Of a stretch of 9,187 nucleotides of DNA, positions 1 through 5,917 are shown in pieces; the stretch's first letter is position 1; each line of letters begins with the position of its first letter. This DNA is from an uncultured Georgenia sp. (GTDB lineage Bacteria > Actinomycetota > Actinomycetes > Actinomycetales > Actinomycetaceae): NCBI RefSeq assembly GCF_937958535.1, contig NZ_CALGNQ010000116.1, positions 1 to 9,187 of the forward strand, read 5' to 3'. The notes beneath the pieces are model-generated. The model did no database searches. It saw only the letters and a list, made by a program, of their open reading frames with translations, and was not told the origin of the DNA. The position numbers were made by a program, and so were the translations under genes.

Positions 1-1
1 A

Positions 2-736
2 CCCGGGCCGAGCGCGCCGCGGGGCGGGGACGGCGGTGGACCGGTCGGCACGGCGCGCCCCGGTGCACAGCACGCCGACGGGCTGCCCGTGCTCCTCGGC
101 GGTGCCCGGGCCCGCCAGACGGACGGCACCACGTGCGGGTCGGCGGTGCTCGTCATGCTCGCCGCCACCGGCGACCCGGCCCTGGCGCAGTGGCTCGAGA
201 CGGGGAGCCTGCCGGCCGGGGAGCACCCGCCCGAGGTCCCCCAGGAGCCGGTCACCGGCGGCGCCGCCGCGCGCTTCGCCGCCGCGCAGCGCACCGTGCA
301 GGCGGCCACCTCACGGCGGGGGCTCGGTCCGTTGCCGTGGCCGCGCGCCCTGGGCACCCCGCCCTGGACGGCTGCCCGCGTCGCCCGCTTCCCCGGCGTC
401 CGCTACCGGGTGCGCCCGTTCGACGACGCGTCGGCACAGGCCCCCACCCTCCTCGGCCTGGTCGAGGCCGCGATCCGCCGCGGCCAGCCGGTGCCGCTCT
501 ACGTCGGCGGCGACGTCCGGGGCGGACTGTCGCACGCCGTGCCGCGCCACGTCGTCCTCGCCGTCCCGCCACCCCGCGGGGCCGGCCTGCCCGGCACGCT
601 GCAGCTCTACGAGCCGGCCGCCGGGTCCGTGTTCGCGGTCCGCACCGCCGACCTGCTCGCGCGCACCGAGCCCCACCCGGCACTCGGCGGGTGGACGCAC
701 GTCGTGGCGACCCTGCTGCCCGTCCCGGACAGGTGA
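2..736 (+). CDS. C39-like papain-fold protein, probably 5'-partial
   Basis: The reading frame is open from the left edge, and the only usual start codon before the conserved part is GTG at 89, which has no Shine-Dalgarno box. The gene probably begins outside the window; a 215-residue product from 89 is the alternative. Numbered from 89, a Q-x5-C-G signature (Q10, C16) matches the N-terminal active-site pattern of C39-type bacteriocin-processing peptidases. A histidine in PRHVVLAV (H154) and a YEPAAG segment (E175) fit the later His and acidic positions of that fold. The acidic residue is Glu where the family usually has Asp or Asn, so activity is uncertain. No membrane segment or ABC domain is visible. 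A cysteine-peptidase-like fold is inferred from motifs; the substrate is unknown. The next gene starts 79 bp downstream, and a shared transcript is not evident. Confidence 0.7.
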   Translation, partial: PGPSAPRGGDGGGPVGTARPGAQHADGLPVLLGGARARQTDGTTCGSAVLVMLAATGDPALAQWLETGSLPAGEHPPEVPQEPVTGGAAARFAAAQRTVQAATSRRGLGPLPWPRALGTPPWTAARVARFPGVRYRVRPFDDASAQAPTLLGLVEAAIRRGQPVPLYVGGDVRGGLSHAVPRHVVLAVPPPRGAGLPGTLQLYEPAAGSVFAVRTADLLARTEPHPALGGWTHVVATLLPVPDR

Positions 737-768
737 CCAAGGCATGTGCATCGCCCCGCCCGGCAGGC

Positions 769-774
769 CACACT
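769..774 (+). promoter_or_regulatory. possible -10 box for the acidic small gene
   Basis: CACACT fits the loose actinobacterial -10 pattern and lies about 42 nt before the ATG at 816. No convincing -35 box was found; TGTGCA at 745-750 is only a 3/6 match to TTGACA with an 18-nt spacer. Confidence 0.25.
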
Positions 775-815
775 AGAGGTTCCCCCGACAGCGACCTCGC
801 AAGGAAGGGTGACCG

Positions 816-1025
816 ATGAGCATTCCGCCGAACCCGACACCCGGCATCGACCTGCCCGACGACCCCGAGGAGGCCGTGGCTGCGCTGTCCCCCTCCACCG
901 GCGAGGACTACGACCCGCCGGAGGTCGTCGACCCCGACCGCGAGGCGAGCGAGGCGGACCAGCTCGAACAGACCATCGAGGTCCCCGTGCTCGACGACGC
1001 CGACGTCGACGGGGAGGAGCTCTAG
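816..1025 (+). CDS. small, extremely acidic hypothetical protein (69 aa)
   Basis: The start is well supported by AAGGAAGG at 801-808, seven nt before the ATG. The 69-residue product has 22 Asp/Glu residues, one Arg and no Lys or Cys. It is rich in proline, with no predicted membrane segment or signal peptide, and is likely disordered. The segment EADQLEQTIEVP (about residues 46-57) resembles an EAD-x-LEQ-x-x-EVP pattern I recall from short acidic actinobacterial proteins of unknown function; that resemblance is from memory. It lies 40 bp upstream of deoC on the same strand, so read-through is possible, although deoC has its own candidate -10 box. Codon use is normal for the window, which supports a real gene. 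Function unknown. Confidence 0.75.
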   Translation: MSIPPNPTPGIDLPDDPEEAVAALSPSTGEDYDPPEVVDPDREASEADQLEQTIEVPVLDDADVDGEEL

Positions 1026-1031
1026 CCCCGC

Positions 1032-1037
1032 TAGGCT
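1032..1037 (+). promoter_or_regulatory. candidate deoC -10 box (TAGGCT)
   Basis: TAGGCT fits the TAnnnT -10 pattern and sits 28 nt before the deoC ATG. This would give a short leader of about 20 nt that includes the Shine-Dalgarno AGGAGGAG at 1056-1063. No clear -35 box was found. Confidence 0.45.
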
Positions 1038-1065
1038 CGGAGGGCACCCAGCCCCAGGAGGAGCC

Positions 1066-1725
1066 ATGACCGCACGCCAGGACGTCGCCCAGCTGATCGA
1101 CCACACCCTGCTCAAGCCGGAGGCCACGGCCGAGCAGGTCGCCGCCCTGGTGGCGGAGGCGCGGGAGCTCGGCGTGCTCGCCGTCTGCGTCTCGCCCTCG
1201 CAGCTGCCGCTGCAGGGCGCCGAGGGCCTCGTCGTGGCCACCGTGTGCGGGTTCCCGTCCGGTGCGCACCACAGCGAGGTCAAGGCCGCCGAGGCCGCGC
1301 GCGCGGTGCGCGACGGCGCCGCCGAGGTCGACATGGTCATCAACCTCGGCGAGGCACGGGCCGGCAACTGGGCCGCCGTCGAGGCGGACATCGCTGCGGT
1401 GCGTGCGGCCGCGCCCTCCCCGGTGGTCCTCAAGGTCATCATCGAGTCCGCCGCGCTGGACGACGAGCAGGTCATCGCGGCCTGCCGGGCGGCCGAGGCG
1501 GCGGGCGCCGACTTCGTCAAGACCTCCACCGGCTTCCACCCGGCCGGTGGGGCCAGCGTCCACGCCGTCGAGCTCATGGCGCAGACGGTGGGCGGCCGGC
1601 TGGGGGTCAAGGCATCCGGGGGCATCCGGGACGCCGCCGCCGCGCAGGCGATGATCGACGCCGGCGCCACCCGGCTGGGGCTGTCGAGCTCGGCCGCGGT
1701 GCTCGCGGGCTTCCCCGAGTCCTGA
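1066..1725 (+). CDS. deoC: deoxyribose-phosphate aldolase (DeoC)
   Basis: This class I aldolase reversibly cleaves 2-deoxy-D-ribose 5-phosphate to acetaldehyde and glyceraldehyde 3-phosphate in the cytosol, feeding deoxynucleoside carbon into glycolysis. The 219-residue length is normal for the short bacterial form. Diagnostic segments in order are LIDHTLLKP (10-18), TVCGFPSGAH (59-68), EVDMVINLG (87-95), DFVKTSTGF (149-157), VKASGGIRD (181-189) and a phosphate-binding GLSSS end (205-209). By family knowledge, K152 is the Schiff-base lysine, and D89 and K182 form the proton relay; all are present. The start follows AGGAGGAG at 1056-1063. No other deo genes (deoA, deoD, a DeoR regulator) are adjacent, so it appears to be a stand-alone gene. 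It ends 36 bp from the convergent methyltransferase gene. Confidence 0.97.
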   Translation: MTARQDVAQLIDHTLLKPEATAEQVAALVAEARELGVLAVCVSPSQLPLQGAEGLVVATVCGFPSGAHHSEVKAAEAARAVRDGAAEVDMVINLGEARAGNWAAVEADIAAVRAAAPSPVVLKVIIESAALDDEQVIAACRAAEAAGADFVKTSTGFHPAGGASVHAVELMAQTVGGRLGVKASGGIRDAAAAQAMIDAGATRLGLSSSAAVLAGFPES

Positions 1726-1741
1726 CCACCCGGGCCGGTGG
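1726..1741. terminator. hairpin between convergent deoC and methyltransferase genes
   Basis: CCACC (1726-1730) and GGTGG (1737-1741) can pair around a 6-nt loop immediately after the deoC stop. There is no T-tract, as is common in high-GC actinobacteria. The position between converging genes suggests a shared terminator, but the stem is short. Confidence 0.35.
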
Positions 1742-1761
1742 CGGCCTGCCGACGCGGGCCG

Positions 1762-2460
1762 TCAGCTGCGGCGGACCGCGGCGAGCAGCCCGGTGCCGGT
1801 GGGCAGCAGGGCGCTGGTGAGCCGCTCGTCCGCGCGCACCGCCTTGCCCAGCTCACGCATCGCCACCGTCGACTCGTCGCGGCGCGCCGGGTCGGCGACC
1901 CGGTCGTGCCACAGCGTGTTGACCACGGCCAGCACACCCCCGACGCGCAGCATCCGCACCGCCTGCTGGACGTAGTCGGCGACGTCGGCGGGGTCGGCGT
2001 CGACGAGCACGAGGTCGTAGGCGCCGTCGGCCATCCGCGGCAGGACGTCCATGGCCCGGCCGGAGATGAGCCGGGTGCGCGAGGACCGCACCCCCGCGGC
2101 GGCGAAGGCCTCCCGCGCGGCGCGCTGGTACTCGGTGTCGACGTCGATGGTGGTGAGCACACCGTCCGGGCGCATACCACCCAGGAGCCACAGCCCGCTC
2201 ACCCCCGTCCCGGTGCCGATCTCGACGACGGCGCGGGCCCCGACGGCGGCGGCGAGCAGGCGCAGCGCCGCCCCGGTGCCGGCACCGACGGCCGGGGCGC
2301 CGAGCTCCTCCGCGCGGCGACGTGCGGAGAGGATGACGTCGTCCTCCGGGATGAACTCCTCGGTGTACGCCCAGCTGAGGGCCTTCTCGGCAGCGATGGT
2401 GGTGCCTCCCGTTGCTCGCGCCCGTGTCGGCGTGCGGACTGTCCCTGATCGTATCGTCAC
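1762..2460 (-). CDS. SAM-dependent O-methyltransferase (Rv1220c-like)
   Basis: A Rossmann-fold methyltransferase of the COMT-like family (methyltransferase family 3/24). Numbered from the GTG at 2460 (232 aa), the SAM-binding loop is EIGTGTG (80-86), the acidic end of strand 2 is TTID (103-106), and the VDADP motif (153-157) holds the conserved metal or active-site Asp. The usual D-N pair of the later ADN-x-LW motif reads V180-N181, so one metal ligand is missing. The first 21 codons look untranslated: 8 of 21 end in A (ATA, CGA, TCA, ACA and others), unlike the rest of the gene. GGGAGG (2410-2405) instead points to an ATC at 2397-2395 as the likely start of a 211-residue protein. The gene is divergent from sigE with a 66-bp gap, as in mycobacteria. 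Substrate unknown. Confidence 0.9.
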   Translation of the reverse strand: MTIRSGTVRTPTRARATGGTTIAAEKALSWAYTEEFIPEDDVILSARRRAEELGAPAVGAGTGAALRLLAAAVGARAVVEIGTGTGVSGLWLLGGMRPDGVLTTIDVDTEYQRAAREAFAAAGVRSSRTRLISGRAMDVLPRMADGAYDLVLVDADPADVADYVQQAVRMLRVGGVLAVVNTLWHDRVADPARRDESTVAMRELGKAVRADERLTSALLPTGTGLLAAVRRS

Positions 2461-2472
2461 CCGTCCAGGGAC
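2441..2472. repeat. 7-bp inverted repeat in the sigE divergent region
   Basis: GTCCCTG (2441-2447) and CAGGGAC (2466-2472) are perfect inverted copies separated by 18 nt. They flank the candidate methyltransferase -10 box and lie upstream of the sigE -10 box. It could be an operator for a dimeric regulator; a chance match in GC-rich DNA is also possible. Confidence 0.3.
2448..2453 (-). promoter_or_regulatory. candidate methyltransferase -10 box (TACGAT)
   Basis: On the minus strand, TACGAT (2453 down to 2448) would place the transcript start near 2441. That is downstream of the GTG at 2460, so the message would not carry that codon, in line with translation starting further in. No recognisable -35 box was found. 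Confidence 0.35.
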
Positions 2473-2489
2473 CCCTCAGGTTTCCCTCG

Positions 2490-2495
2490 TATCCT
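2490..2495 (+). promoter_or_regulatory. candidate sigE -10 box (TATCCT)
   Basis: TATCCT is the best TAnnnT match in the 66-bp divergent gap. It would start a leader of about 25 nt carrying GAGGAAGG (2513-2520) six nt before the sigE ATG. No TTGACA-like or ECF-type GGAAC -35 box is obvious on the plus strand. Confidence 0.4.
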
Positions 2496-2526
2496 GGGAC
2501 CCGGACCCCAGTGAGGAAGGCCCCGC

Positions 2527-3087
2527 ATGACCACGCAGGACGAGACCACCTGGACGCCGCCGTCCTGGGAGGAGATCGTGCGCGACCACTCCGCCCGCGT
2601 CTACCGGCTGGCCTACCGGCTGACCGGGAACAAGGCCGACGCCGAGGACCTCACCCAGGAGACGTTCGTCCGCGTCTTCCGCTCGCTGCACTCCTACCAG
2701 CCCGGCTCCTTCGAGGGCTGGCTGCACCGGATCACCACCAACCTCTTCCTCGACGGCGCCCGCAAGCGGTCCCGGCTGCGGCTCACCCACCTCGGTGAGC
2801 ACGCCGAGCAGGTCCCCGCCTCCCACGAGCAGCACGACCTCCACCGCCGCTACGAGCACGGGCACGTCGACCCGGACATCCAGGCCGCGTTGGACGCGCT
2901 GCCGCCCAAGTACCGGGCCGCCGTCGTCCTCAGTGACGTCGAAGGACTGTCCTACGAGGAGATCGCGGCGACGCTCGGCATCAAGATGGGGACCGTGCGC
3001 TCCCGCATCCACCGCGGCCGGGCGATGCTGCGGGAGCGGCTCGGGCACCTGCGTCCCGGTGCGTTGAGCGAGGAGGTGGTCCGGTGA
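2527..3087 (+). CDS. sigE: ECF RNA polymerase sigma factor, SigE type
   Basis: An extracytoplasmic-function sigma factor of 186 residues with only regions 2 and 4. Region 2 spans about residues 17-84: VYRLAYRLTG, the DAEDLTQETF core-binding helix (38-47), and the GSFEGWLHRITTNLFLD segment (60-76) involved in -10 recognition. Region 4 spans about 117-172: ALPPKYRAAVVL (124-135), then the helix-turn-helix SYEEIAATLGIKMGTVRSRI (142-161) that reads the -35 box. The wording is close to mycobacterial SigE, but the long N-terminal extension of that protein is absent. The start has a good GAGGAAGG box. The gene overlaps the anti-sigma gene by 4 nt and is followed by htrA and tatB, which supports an envelope-stress regulon role. 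Negative control by the adjacent anti-sigma factor is inferred from this arrangement. Confidence 0.93.
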   Translation: MTTQDETTWTPPSWEEIVRDHSARVYRLAYRLTGNKADAEDLTQETFVRVFRSLHSYQPGSFEGWLHRITTNLFLDGARKRSRLRLTHLGEHAEQVPASHEQHDLHRRYEHGHVDPDIQAALDALPPKYRAAVVLSDVEGLSYEEIAATLGIKMGTVRSRIHRGRAMLRERLGHLRPGALSEEVVR

Positions 3088-3926
3088 ACCACCTCGGCTC
3101 CCGGGTCGCCGCTCTCGTGGACGGCGAGCTGCCGGCCGCCGAGACCGAGGCCCTGCTCGCCCACGTGGCGGTCTGTCCGCGGTGCGAGTGGCTGCTCGCC
3201 CAGGAGCGCGCCTCCCGCACCGTGCTCAGCCGGGCCGGGGACGTCCAGCCCGACCCCGAGCTCACCGCCCGGCTGCTCGCCCTGTCGCCCGGACCCGAGT
3301 TGCCCGAGCCGCGCCGCCGCCGCGGCCTGCTCGCCGGTGCCGGTGTGGTGGGGCTCGTGGGCACCGTCGTCGGCGGGCTCGTGGTCGTCGGCGGGCTCGT
3401 CGAGCCGCGGACCGACCCGCAGGCGATCCTCGAGGCGGTCAACGACACCCCCGGAGAGCGCCCGGCCGAGCTGCCCGAGGGCCTGGGCTCCACCGAGGCC
3501 TCCGGGGACATCGTCGCCTGGCTCGCCGCCGAGGGGTGGAGCGCGCCGGAGACGCTGCCCCACGGGATGCGGGTGGTGGACGTCGAGGTCCACGAGACGG
3601 ACACGGGGGAGATCCTCGAGCTGGAGATCGCCGGGTCGATGGCGCACGTGCGGCTGCTCCAGCAGCGGGGCGTGCTCGCGGACCACGCCGTCGCCGAGCT
3701 GCAGACCGAGCTCGTCGGCCGGCACGACGCGCTGCTGCTCCCCACCGGTGTGCACGACGTCGCCCTGCAGAGCGAGGACTGCGTGGTCGTCGTCCTCGCC
3801 GCCCCCGACGACGCCCCCTACACCGACGCGATCCTCGCCGCCCTGCCCGCCGGGGGCTACGACACCTCGCCCGCCGCCCGCCTGGCCCGCGGCTGGCGGG
3901 CCGTGACGGAGTGGGCGCGCGGCTGA
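3084..3926 (+). CDS. zinc-finger anti-sigma factor with a membrane segment
   Basis: The 280-residue product begins at a GTG overlapping the sigE stop by 4 nt (GTGA), behind a strong AGGAGG at 3071-3076. Translational coupling is therefore likely. The N-terminus is a zf-HC2 anti-sigma domain: HLGSRVAALVDGELP (3-17) leads into the H-x3-C-x2-C zinc motif (H27, C31, C34), which in this family binds and sequesters the cognate sigma factor. A Gly/Val-rich hydrophobic stretch at about 81-106, preceded by RRRR, is one membrane span. It leaves a domain of about 170 residues (110-280) outside the cell; I do not recognise its fold, and it holds a single Cys (C233). As I recall, mycobacterial RseA at this locus is shorter and lacks the span. 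Signal sensing by the outer domain is inference. Confidence 0.88.
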   Translation: MNHLGSRVAALVDGELPAAETEALLAHVAVCPRCEWLLAQERASRTVLSRAGDVQPDPELTARLLALSPGPELPEPRRRRGLLAGAGVVGLVGTVVGGLVVVGGLVEPRTDPQAILEAVNDTPGERPAELPEGLGSTEASGDIVAWLAAEGWSAPETLPHGMRVVDVEVHETDTGEILELEIAGSMAHVRLLQQRGVLADHAVAELQTELVGRHDALLLPTGVHDVALQSEDCVVVVLAAPDDAPYTDAILAALPAGGYDTSPAARLARGWRAVTEWARG

Positions 3927-3960
3927 TGCCCGCAGCGAGCTGACGGAGGAGACTGGGCTG

Positions 3961-5523
3961 ATGAACGAACGTCCCGGTGAGCACGAGCCGGCCTACCCGC
4001 CGGCCCCGGCCCCCCGCACCGAGCCGTACAGCGTGGACGAGCCGGACCGCCGCCCCTACGGCACCGCGGACACCGACCGGAACGACGAGTACCGCACGAG
4101 GGGGGAGCACACGCCACGGGACGACCGGGCGCCGGCCTACGAGCCGGCTGCGGGGTACGACCCGTGGCGCCCGGCGCACGGCTCGCCCGCGGGGCAGGGC
4201 GACGGGCCGGCCACGTCCCACGCACAGCTGCCGTGGTCGTCGCCGCGCGGCGAGACGGACACCCGGGCCTACCCGGCGTCGGCGCCGCCGCCGGAGTACG
4301 TGCCCGGCGACGGCCGGGCGGCCGCCCCGGCCGACCACCTGTGGCGTGACCCCTCGGCCCGGCCGTGGCAGCCCCCCACGGGCGAGACGCACCCCCAGCA
4401 GGTCCTCCCGCAGCAGGCACGCCGCCGGCGCCGGCGGCGGCAGGTGGGCCTCGGCGTCGTCGTCCTCCTCGTGCTCGTCGCACTCCTCGGTGGGCTCGTG
4501 CTCGGTGCCCTCGGCGCCCGGGCGCTGTGGCCGGCCGCGTCGTCCTCGGGCACGCTGCCCACCGCCGGCTCCCCGGTGTCGACCACCCGCCCGCCGGACT
4601 CGGTCGCCGGGATCGCCGCCGCCGCGCTGGAGAGCACCGTGTTCATCGAGGTCGTGGGCGGCAGCTCCGCCTCCAGCGGCAGCGGCATGGTGCTGCGCGA
4701 GGACGGCTACCTCGTGACGAACAACCACGTCATCGCAGCCGCCGCGGACGGGCGCGGCGTCGTCCTGGTCACCTTCCCCGACGGCGGCCAGGAGGAGGCG
4801 GAGATCGTCGGGCGGACGACCGACTACGACCTCGCCGTCCTGCGGGTCCGCCGCGACGGGCTCACCCCGCTGCCGCTCGCGGACTCCGACGCCGTCGTCG
4901 TCGGGGACCCGGTGGTGGCGGTCGGTGCGCCGCTCGGGTTGGAGGGCACGGTGACGAGCGGGATCGTCTCCGCACTCAACCGGCCCGTCCAGGCGGGCAA
5001 CTCGCAGGACACCTCCTTCATCAACGCCATCCAGACCGACGCCGCGATCAACCCCGGCAACTCCGGGGGACCGCTGATCAACGCCGCCGGGGAGGTGGTG
5101 GGGATCAACACCGCGATCGCCCAGGCGAGCGGTCAGCCCACCGGCAGCATCGGCCTGGGCTTCTCCATCCCGTCCAACCAGGTGCGCCGCACGGCCGAGG
5201 AGATCATCGAGACCGGCCGGGCCACCTACCCGGTCATCGGTGTCGCGCTCGACACCCGCTACCAGGGCGAGGGCGTCCAGGTGCTGGAGACCGACTCCGA
5301 CGACACCCCCGCCGTGACCCCGGGCGGCCCGGGCGAGGAGGCGGGGATCGAGCCCGGTGACGTCATCACCCACATCGACGGGCAGCCGGTGACCACCCCC
5401 TCGGAGCTCATCGTCGCCGTGCGGGCACGTGCCCCGGGGGACACCGTCGTGCTCACCGTGCGCTCCGACGACGGGGAGCGGGAGGTCGAGGTCGTGCTGG
5501 ACGAAGCCGTCAGCGACGGGTGA
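3961..5523 (+). CDS. htrA: HtrA/DegP-like membrane-anchored serine protease with PDZ domain
   Basis: An S1C-family trypsin-like protease of 520 residues for quality control of exported proteins. Residues 1-153 are a Pro/Gly/Asp-rich, probably disordered cytoplasmic tail ending in seven Arg (154-160). One membrane span follows at about 162-184, so the protease faces outward. The catalytic triad is intact: H256 in TNNHVI, D290 in DYDLAVL, and S368 in NPGNSGGPL. A C-terminal PDZ domain covers about 424-515, with the substrate loop near PVIGVAL and the EEAGIEPGDVITHIDGQPV segment. The start has GGAGGAG at 3945-3951, with a somewhat long 9-nt spacing. It begins 34 bp after the anti-sigma gene and is probably in the same transcript. 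In mycobacteria the HtrA encoded next to sigE belongs to the same stress circuit; a shared role here is inferred. Confidence 0.95.
   Translation: MNERPGEHEPAYPPAPAPRTEPYSVDEPDRRPYGTADTDRNDEYRTRGEHTPRDDRAPAYEPAAGYDPWRPAHGSPAGQGDGPATSHAQLPWSSPRGETDTRAYPASAPPPEYVPGDGRAAAPADHLWRDPSARPWQPPTGETHPQQVLPQQARRRRRRRQVGLGVVVLLVLVALLGGLVLGALGARALWPAASSSGTLPTAGSPVSTTRPPDSVAGIAAAALESTVFIEVVGGSSASSGSGMVLREDGYLVTNNHVIAAAADGRGVVLVTFPDGGQEEAEIVGRTTDYDLAVLRVRRDGLTPLPLADSDAVVVGDPVVAVGAPLGLEGTVTSGIVSALNRPVQAGNSQDTSFINAIQTDAAINPGNSGGPLINAAGEVVGINTAIAQASGQPTGSIGLGFSIPSNQVRRTAEEIIETGRATYPVIGVALDTRYQGEGVQVLETDSDDTPAVTPGGPGEEAGIEPGDVITHIDGQPVTTPSELIVAVRARAPGDTVVLTVRSDDGEREVEVVLDEAVSDG
4420..4439. repeat. 20-bp perfect palindrome in the htrA Arg tract
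   Basis: The codons for the poly-Arg run before the membrane span form a perfect 20-bp palindrome made only of G and C. Alternating CGC and CGG Arg codons produce it, so it is probably a by-product of coding rather than a regulatory site. Confidence 0.6.
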
Positions 5524-5532
5524 CCGGCGGCC

Positions 5533-5538
5533 TATCCT
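5533..5538 (+). promoter_or_regulatory. tatB -10 box for a probable leaderless transcript
   Basis: TATCCT ends 7 nt before the GTG at 5546. A transcript would therefore start at or next to the first base of the start codon. No proper Shine-Dalgarno box is present, which fits leaderless translation. This would let tatB be made independently of the upstream stress genes. Confidence 0.55.
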
Positions 5539-5545
5539 AGGGACC

Positions 5546-5863
5546 GTGCCGATCAACGGGTCCGAGCTGGCGGTCATCGCGCTGTTGGCGATCATCCTCG
5601 TCGGCCCCGAGCGACTACCGCAGTACGCACAGCAGCTGGGGCGCCTGGTGCGCAACCTGCGCCGCCTCTCCCAGGACGCCTCCGACCGCGTGCGCGCGGA
5701 GCTGGGGCCGGAGCTCGACGACCTCGACCTCAGGTCGCTCGACCCGCGGCAGTACGACCCCCGGCGCATCGTGCGCGACGCGCTGCGGGAGGAGCCCACG
5801 CGCCCGGCGCGCCCACCGCAGGCCCCGGCGGGCAAGGCCCCCTTCGACGACGAGGCGACCTGA
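5546..5863 (+). CDS. tatB: Sec-independent (twin-arginine) translocase subunit TatB
   Basis: The 105-residue product has the TatA/TatB architecture. A very short N-terminal tail is followed by one membrane helix (about residues 7-20, ELAVIALLAIILVG), the conserved PERLP turn (21-25), an amphipathic helix (about 26-55, QQLGRLVRNLRRL) and a charged, proline-rich tail. The Glu at position 7 before the helix and the long tail favour TatB over TatA. TatB passes folded twin-arginine substrates to the TatA pore in the cytoplasmic membrane. The GTG at 5546 is chosen because the protein then begins directly before the helix, and the longer frame would overlap htrA. It lies 22 bp after htrA, the same order as mycobacterial htrA-tatB. 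tatA and tatC are not in this window. Confidence 0.9.
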   Translation: MPINGSELAVIALLAIILVGPERLPQYAQQLGRLVRNLRRLSQDASDRVRAELGPELDDLDLRSLDPRQYDPRRIVRDALREEPTRPARPPQAPAGKAPFDDEAT

Positions 5864-5895
5864 GACCGGGCGCGACGAGGCGACCTGAGACCGGG
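5848..5895 (+). repeat. tandem direct repeat across the tatB stop (23-bp copies, 25-bp period)
   Basis: Positions 5848-5870 and 5873-5895 are identical over 23 bp, separated by 2 bp. The first copy holds the last tatB codons and the TGA stop at 5861-5863, and the second repeats them as non-coding DNA. A shorter related piece (CAGACCGGG) recurs at 5919-5927 over the mrp stop region. Perfect identity suggests a recent slippage duplication. Confidence 0.9.
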
Positions 5896-5896
5896 T

Positions 5897-5912
5897 GCGG
5901 GCTCGCGCCCGC
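5897..5912. terminator. hairpin between convergent tatB and mrp
   Basis: GCGGGC (5897-5902) and GCCCGC (5907-5912) form a perfect six-pair GC stem around a TCGC loop in the 54-bp gap between the two convergent genes. There is no T-run. It probably ends transcripts from both sides. Confidence 0.5.
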
Positions 5913-5917
5913 CGGCG

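Noticed and set aside
1611..1630. Perfect 10-bp tandem repeat in deoC
   Set aside because: It encodes the conserved ASGGIRD active-site segment with ordinary codons, so the repeat is explained by protein sequence.
252..2180. A 642-codon minus-strand open frame
   Set aside because: It runs antisense to the C39-like gene, the acidic gene and deoC, and its translation is a low-complexity Arg/Pro/Ser mix with no domain. It is a by-product of high GC.
4420..4439. The htrA palindrome as an operator or structural signal
   Set aside because: It falls inside the Arg-tract codons and is adequately explained by CGC/CGG codon choice.
5429..5545. A longer tatB frame starting inside htrA
   Set aside because: It would add 39 residues of shadow sequence before a TatB N-terminus that normally begins directly at the membrane helix.
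3439..5835. A 798-codon minus-strand open frame opposite anti-sigma, htrA and tatB
   Set aside because: Its translation is repetitive Arg/Gly/Pro, while the plus strand encodes intact catalytic motifs. Long antisense frames are expected at this GC content.
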